A stretch of DNA of 64,000 bases, taken from JAYOEY01 sp038120295. Its GTDB lineage: Bacteria > Pseudomonadota > Alphaproteobacteria > MPNO01 > UBA2964. The notes under the pieces are model-generated. The model searched no databases. It was given only the letters and a program-made list of their open reading frames with translations, and had not been told where the DNA came from. Both the position numbers and the translations under genes were made by a program. This document shows, in pieces, positions 60,425-64,000 of the stretch. Location: positions 38,075-102,074 of the forward strand of contig JAYOLL010000011.1 of NCBI GenBank assembly GCA_038120295.1, given 5' to 3'. Every line of letters starts with the position of its first letter. Position 1 is the first letter of the stretch.

Positions 60425-61669
60425 ATGCATCCCGCACGGCTGTTTTGCTGGCATTTTATGGCCTATCCCAACCTTCCCGCGGATTTCGACGAGAACCACG
60501 AATCCGGCTGGGTGACGGTGCCGAATTCCTTGTGGGACGGCGACCGGACGCGGGGCGTCTATCAGGAATATCTCGACCAGCTGGTTTATGCAGACGAACT
60601 CGGCTTCGACGGGATGGTGCTGAACGAGCACCATCAGAACATCTACGGTCTGATGCCGTCGCCAAACCTGCTGGCCGCTGCGCTGACCCAGAAAACGAAG
60701 AACGGCAAGATCGTCGTCCTTGCCAACCTGCCGCCGATGTATCTCAACCCGCTCCGTATCGCCGAGGAATATGCGATGCTCGACAATATGTCGGATGGCA
60801 GGCTGATCGCCGGTTTCGCGGTCGGCGGCGGGCCGGAATCCTTCAACTACAATGTTCCTTCGCCGCACGGGCGGAGGCGTCTGTGGGAGGCGATAGACCT
60901 GATCGTCAAAAGCTGGACCGATGATGGGCCATTCCATCACGAGGGGCCGTGCTACCCGATGCGATATGTCAATGTCTGGCCGCGCCCGCTACAGCAGCCT
61001 CATCCCGAGGTCTGGGTGCCGGGCTCGCGTTCCATCGAGTCGATGGAGGAGGTTGCGAAGCGCGGCTATCGCTATTTCCTGTCATCGCGCAGCCATGGCG
61101 GCGGCACCCGCATGGCGGCGAAGGAGTTCGCCGGGGTGATGGAAAAGCACGGCAAGACCTACACCCCGTTCCATATGGGCGTGCTGATGTCGGTCTACGT
61201 GTCGGAAACCGACGAGCAGGCCAAGGAAGAATCGCGCGAGGGTATCTGGTACTTCCTGAAGAACTGCCTGAAGGGCCACCTGCGTAAGGAAGGGCGCTCG
61301 ATGACGTTCGGCCCCGGCGTGCCGTCGCAGTCGCTGCGCTCCTGGGAGGCATTCCTCAACGCACCGCGCTCCAGCGGCACCATGCTGGGCGATGCCGATA
61401 CGTGGGAAGAACTCGAGGAACGCAACTCGATCATCGTCGGCAGCCCCGAAACGGTGCGCAAAAAGCTGTGGGATTTCATCGAGGATGCGCAGGTCGGCAA
61501 CCTGCTGATTCAGTTCCAGTTCGGCAACATGAAAGACGAGCTGGCGCGCAAGTCGATGAAGCTGTTCGCCGAGCAGGTGGCGCCCGCGCTGCGGCGGGAT
61601 TCGGCGGAACTCTTTGCCAGGGAGTTCCCGCAACTGAACGATGAAGAGCCGGTGGAGGCCGCCCAATGA
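60425..61669 (+). CDS. Luciferase-like (LLM) flavin-dependent oxidoreductase, copy 2
   Basis: 414 residues from the ATG at 60425, preceded by CTGGAGGC. TIM-barrel marks: LVYADELGFDGMVLNEHHQN near residue 60, GRLIAGFAVGGGPESFNYNV near residue 128 and the C-terminal VRKKLWDFIEDAQVGNLLIQ. It is more similar in length to alkanesulfonate/limonene-type monooxygenases than to copy 1. Its stop overlaps the start of a hydrolase by four bases, implying a pair acting in sequence, for example oxygen insertion followed by hydrolysis of an ester or lactone. Confidence 0.88.
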   Translation: MHPARLFCWHFMAYPNLPADFDENHESGWVTVPNSLWDGDRTRGVYQEYLDQLVYADELGFDGMVLNEHHQNIYGLMPSPNLLAAALTQKTKNGKIVVLANLPPMYLNPLRIAEEYAMLDNMSDGRLIAGFAVGGGPESFNYNVPSPHGRRRLWEAIDLIVKSWTDDGPFHHEGPCYPMRYVNVWPRPLQQPHPEVWVPGSRSIESMEEVAKRGYRYFLSSRSHGGGTRMAAKEFAGVMEKHGKTYTPFHMGVLMSVYVSETDEQAKEESREGIWYFLKNCLKGHLRKEGRSMTFGPGVPSQSLRSWEAFLNAPRSSGTMLGDADTWEELEERNSIIVGSPETVRKKLWDFIEDAQVGNLLIQFQFGNMKDELARKSMKLFAEQVAPALRRDSAELFAREFPQLNDEEPVEAAQ

Positions 61670-62475
61670 GTATGCGCGATCTGGATGTTGCGGGCCGCAA
61701 GGTCCAGCTGTTCGAGGCGGGCGAGGGCGCGCCGGTCCTCTATCTCCATGGCGTCGCCGACATGCATGGCGCGGCGGCAGCGCCGCAACAGTTTCACGAG
61801 GTGCTGGCGAAGCAATGCCATTTGCTGGCCCCGGCCCATCCCGGCTGCGTCGGTTCGGACGAGGACAACAGCCTCGAATCCATCGACGACCTGACCTTCC
61901 ACACGCTGGAGGTCATGGATGCGCTGGGTCTGGAGAAGGTGGACATCGTCGGAAACTGCATAGGCGGCTGGGTCGCGGCGCAGATCGCCTCGCAGAACCC
62001 GGAACGCGTCGGGAAGCTGGCGCTGATCGGTGCGCCGGGCCTGTTTGTCTCCGGCTCGCCCATCGGCGATCTGTTCATGGCGGTGCAGCCGAGAAACGGT
62101 GGCATCGCCGACCTGCGGTCCATGCTGTTCGCCGACGGAGACGGCGATCTGGCGGAGGAATGGTTCCCGGACCAGCACCGCGACAAGGAACAGGGCATGC
62201 TGCGCTACCAGATTTTCCGCTGCGTCGCCCGGTTCGGCTTCAAGCCGCCATACTTCTATCATCAGAAGCTGCGCGACCGGCTCTACCGCTTCAAGGGCCC
62301 GGCGCTGGTGGTGCACGGTGCGAACGACGCGTTCGTGCCGCCGGATCACGCCCAGGCCTATGCCGACGAGTTCCCGAACGGGTCGGTGGAGACGGTGGCC
62401 GGGGCGGGCCACGCGGTCATTCTGGAACAACCCGACGCGGTCGCAGCGAAAGTCGCGGCGTTTCTGAAGGGGTAG
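61666..62475 (+). CDS. Alpha/beta-hydrolase with a cysteine at the nucleophile position
   Basis: 269 residues, ATGA overlap with the LLM gene. The elbow is G96-N-C98-I-G-G where Ser is normal (G-x-S-x-G). Asp near VVHGANDAFVPP and His249 (GAGHAVILEQP) complete a C-D-H triad, the arrangement known from dienelactone hydrolases. The VLYLHGVADMHG stretch forms the oxyanion hole. Either a Cys hydrolase acting on a reactive lactone or thioester, or a binding protein. The clean gene context supports a real enzyme. Confidence 0.87.
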   Translation: MSMRDLDVAGRKVQLFEAGEGAPVLYLHGVADMHGAAAAPQQFHEVLAKQCHLLAPAHPGCVGSDEDNSLESIDDLTFHTLEVMDALGLEKVDIVGNCIGGWVAAQIASQNPERVGKLALIGAPGLFVSGSPIGDLFMAVQPRNGGIADLRSMLFADGDGDLAEEWFPDQHRDKEQGMLRYQIFRCVARFGFKPPYFYHQKLRDRLYRFKGPALVVHGANDAFVPPDHAQAYADEFPNGSVETVAGAGHAVILEQPDAVAAKVAAFLKG

Positions 62476-62504
62476 CAGAGACAGGCTATTTCCGCTCTCC
62501 CGAT

Positions 62505-62611
62505 TGTCGCCCCGGCTCCAAAAATCTTTTGGGAGCCGGGGTCCAGACGACGTTGCAGGCGGCGCGATGGACCTCGGATCGCGCTGCTGACGCAGCTTGT
62601 CCGGGGTGACA
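62505..62611. repeat. Dispersed intergenic repeat, diverged copy 3
   Basis: TGTCGCCCCGG opens and CCGGGGTGACA closes the element; interior GGGGTCCAGACGACG. More diverged than the copies at 33656 and 55913. Lies between the hydrolase stop and the convergent membrane-protein gene. Confidence 0.6.
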
Positions 62612-62680
62612 GTTATTTTTGTGCTGGAGCGCAGTGAAGTTGGCAGCGTTTCTGAAGGACGACTGTTTCCAACGATCTGG

Positions 62681-63130
62681 TTAGTCTTCGAAGCGCCAGC
62701 GAAATCTCAACCTTAACAGAGTGACGGCTGAGGCGATTGCCATAACGTGACAGATACTTAAAACGGCAAAATGAAGCAACGACAAGTCATTACTGTTTCC
62801 GGCTGCCGCGGCGCCTAAAACCCAGCTGCCAGGGACATTAAATATTACGAAAAAGGGCACGATGACTTTCATTGGCCTCAGGACCTTTACGCGCCCGTCA
62901 TCTACATACCGGCCGGTGGCGCGGCCCCTTTTTACCCAGATCACGTACGTACCGAACATCGCAAAGAAAAAGGCCGCGATACAGGCGGATCCGAGCATGT
63001 ATTCCAAATCGAATTTTCGGGCGGCCACGCCGATGATCATTATAATCAGGCAGAGGATCATGGCGATCCACTGAACCCTGAATTCCGATTGCATCAGGGC
63101 ATCTATCCAAGATTTCAATCGTTCAGTCAT
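62681..63130 (-). CDS. Membrane protein of unknown function
   Basis: 149 residues from the ATG at 63128-63130 (a TTG 18 bases upstream is possible; ribosome site weak). Four helices near residues 20-38 (VQWIAMILCLIIMIIGVA), 50-66 (CIAAFFFAMFGTYVIW), 88-108 (VIVPFFVIFNVPGSWVLGAA) and 119-140. Composition is richer in A/T than the neighbours. I recognise no family. It lies alone, between the repeat and the glyoxalase-fold gene. Confidence 0.62.
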   Translation of the reverse strand: MTERLKSWIDALMQSEFRVQWIAMILCLIIMIIGVAARKFDLEYMLGSACIAAFFFAMFGTYVIWVKRGRATGRYVDDGRVKVLRPMKVIVPFFVIFNVPGSWVLGAAAAGNSNDLSLLHFAVLSICHVMAIASAVTLLRLRFRWRFED

Positions 63131-63155
63131 TTTTCGTGGAAGCGGCAAGCGTTAC

Positions 63156-63797
63156 CTATAGCTTCCCCTCGCGGATCATTTTGCAGACTTCGGTATGGTC
63201 GAGCAGCACCGAGTCCGGCACGCCGGATTCGTATAGCTCCACCATCTTGTCGGCATCGAAGGTCGGGTTGCCCATGGACTGGAATTCCTCAGACCACTGG
63301 TAGTGGCGCTTGTATTCCTTGGTCACCTCGGGGGCGTAATTGTCCATCATGGTTTCGACCTCGTTGCCGTCGGGGTCGCGGTAGTAGAACGACGTCGAAT
63401 TGCCGTGATTGACGGTCCAGTGCGGCCGATAGCCCCATTCCTTCATCCGCTTGTAGACATAGATCAGCTCGCCGAGGCTGGAATAGCAGTAGGCCTGATG
63501 CGAGACGCCGATGAAATTGTCGGGTTTCTTCTGCGCGCCGGGACGCTTGATGATGACGACGCGATGGTCGTGATCGTCATAGGTGATAAAGGTCAGCCCG
63601 TTCGGATTGACGCGCACGATCTCGGCAGCGAACAGCCGCTGATAGAACTCGACCATTTTGTCGTAATTCTCGTCCGAGAAGATATGCAGATGATGCAGCT
63701 TGGTCGGCGACGGCATCGACTTGACAGTGCCGGGCGCGTCGCTGCGCATCGGGTCCACGTGATCGGGACGGAAATCTGTGGGGTTGATCGAGTCCAT
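63156..63797 (-). CDS. VOC/glyoxalase-fold protein (extradiol-dioxygenase-like)
   Basis: 213 residues from the ATG at 63795-63797 with GGAGG six bases upstream. KLHHLHIFSDENYDKMVEFY is the first VOC strand-helix unit with a metal-type His, SHQAYCYSSLGELI carries a second His and SFYYRDPDGNEVETM a Glu, the H-H-E arrangement of type I extradiol dioxygenases and glyoxalases. One VOC domain plus a C-terminal extension (EYKRHYQWSEEFQSMG) of about 55 residues. Ring cleavage of a catechol is possible. The frame does not extend into the low-complexity window end. Confidence 0.85.
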   Translation of the reverse strand: MDSINPTDFRPDHVDPMRSDAPGTVKSMPSPTKLHHLHIFSDENYDKMVEFYQRLFAAEIVRVNPNGLTFITYDDHDHRVVIIKRPGAQKKPDNFIGVSHQAYCYSSLGELIYVYKRMKEWGYRPHWTVNHGNSTSFYYRDPDGNEVETMMDNYAPEVTKEYKRHYQWSEEFQSMGNPTFDADKMVELYESGVPDSVLLDHTEVCKMIREGKL

Positions 63798-63884
63798 GGA
63801 AGCCTCCGGATAACCTGTTTCGATTTGCGGGGATTTTGATCCGCGCGCCCGCATATGTCCAATGGGTTCTGGTGGGGAGGCGCG

Positions 63885-64000
<116 letters not shown>

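Overview
The window is a high-GC stretch of an environmental alphaproteobacterial chromosome. The taxonomic pointers are an NDUFS4-like complex I accessory subunit beside tRNA-Pro, chromosomally encoded CCA ends on both tRNAs, TctA- and ModABC-type transporters, and dispersed hairpin repeats of the kind common in Alphaproteobacteria. I cannot name the genus. The sequence is a draft scaffold: there is a 10-N gap at 15921-15930 flanked by homopolymer runs, and the right end runs into poly-C, poly-G and (CA)n.

Layout. Positions 1-9453 (minus) hold a catabolic operon: SDR, two isochorismatase-fold amidases, HyuA, HyuB, a CoxL-like molybdenum hydroxylase large subunit and a flavin reductase. Positions 9576-13252 (plus) hold an ornithine-cyclodeaminase-like protein (OCD), a Bcr/CflA efflux pump and a UbiD decarboxylase. 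Positions 13581-21710 (plus) hold a TctA-TctB fusion permease, a pair of half-size permeases, an FAD oxidoreductase, a cupin interrupted by an in-frame TAA, a second UbiD and a TetR regulator. Positions 21707-27908 (minus) hold an alpha/beta hydrolase, a ThDP enzyme, a second OCD, a small membrane protein, a di-iron protein and a DUF3047 protein.

Positions 28012-40702 hold tRNA-Pro, the complex I subunit, an IorAB-type molybdenum hydroxylase, a secreted protein of unknown function, tRNA-Arg, an amidohydrolase, a third OCD, a luciferase-like monooxygenase, a TauD-like dioxygenase, SthA, PPK2 and a Rieske oxygenase. Positions 40754-49823 hold a frameshifted maleate-isomerase-like gene, an EamA/CmcJ/di-iron cluster divergent from an amidohydrolase, an O-antigen ligase, an SsuA-like protein, MarR and a Gfo/Idh oxidoreductase. 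Positions 49878-53200 hold an operator region, a second Rieske oxygenase, a glutathionyl-hydroquinone reductase, a DUF2937 protein and a quinol-monooxygenase-like protein. Positions 53197-55866 hold modCBA with a ModE-type palindrome. Positions 56047-63797 hold a CobW-type metallochaperone, HisI, MetC, SseA, a Nudix hydrolase, a luciferase-like oxidoreductase with a hydrolase, a membrane protein and a glyoxalase-fold protein.

How the genes fit together. Most of the window is a patchwork of small operons for oxidative and hydrolytic breakdown of aromatic, N-heterocyclic or cyclic-imide compounds. Catabolic classes recur in pairs or threes: two UbiD, two Rieske oxygenases, two molybdenum hydroxylases, two amidohydrolase-2 proteins, two isochorismatases, two di-iron proteins, two luciferase-like enzymes and three OCDs. 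The modABC operon could feed the two molybdenum hydroxylases. Regulation is visible at two places: a double palindrome between the Gfo/Idh-MarR operon and the Rieske gene, and a 13-bp-arm palindrome before modA. No phage, transposase, integrase or CRISPR array was seen.
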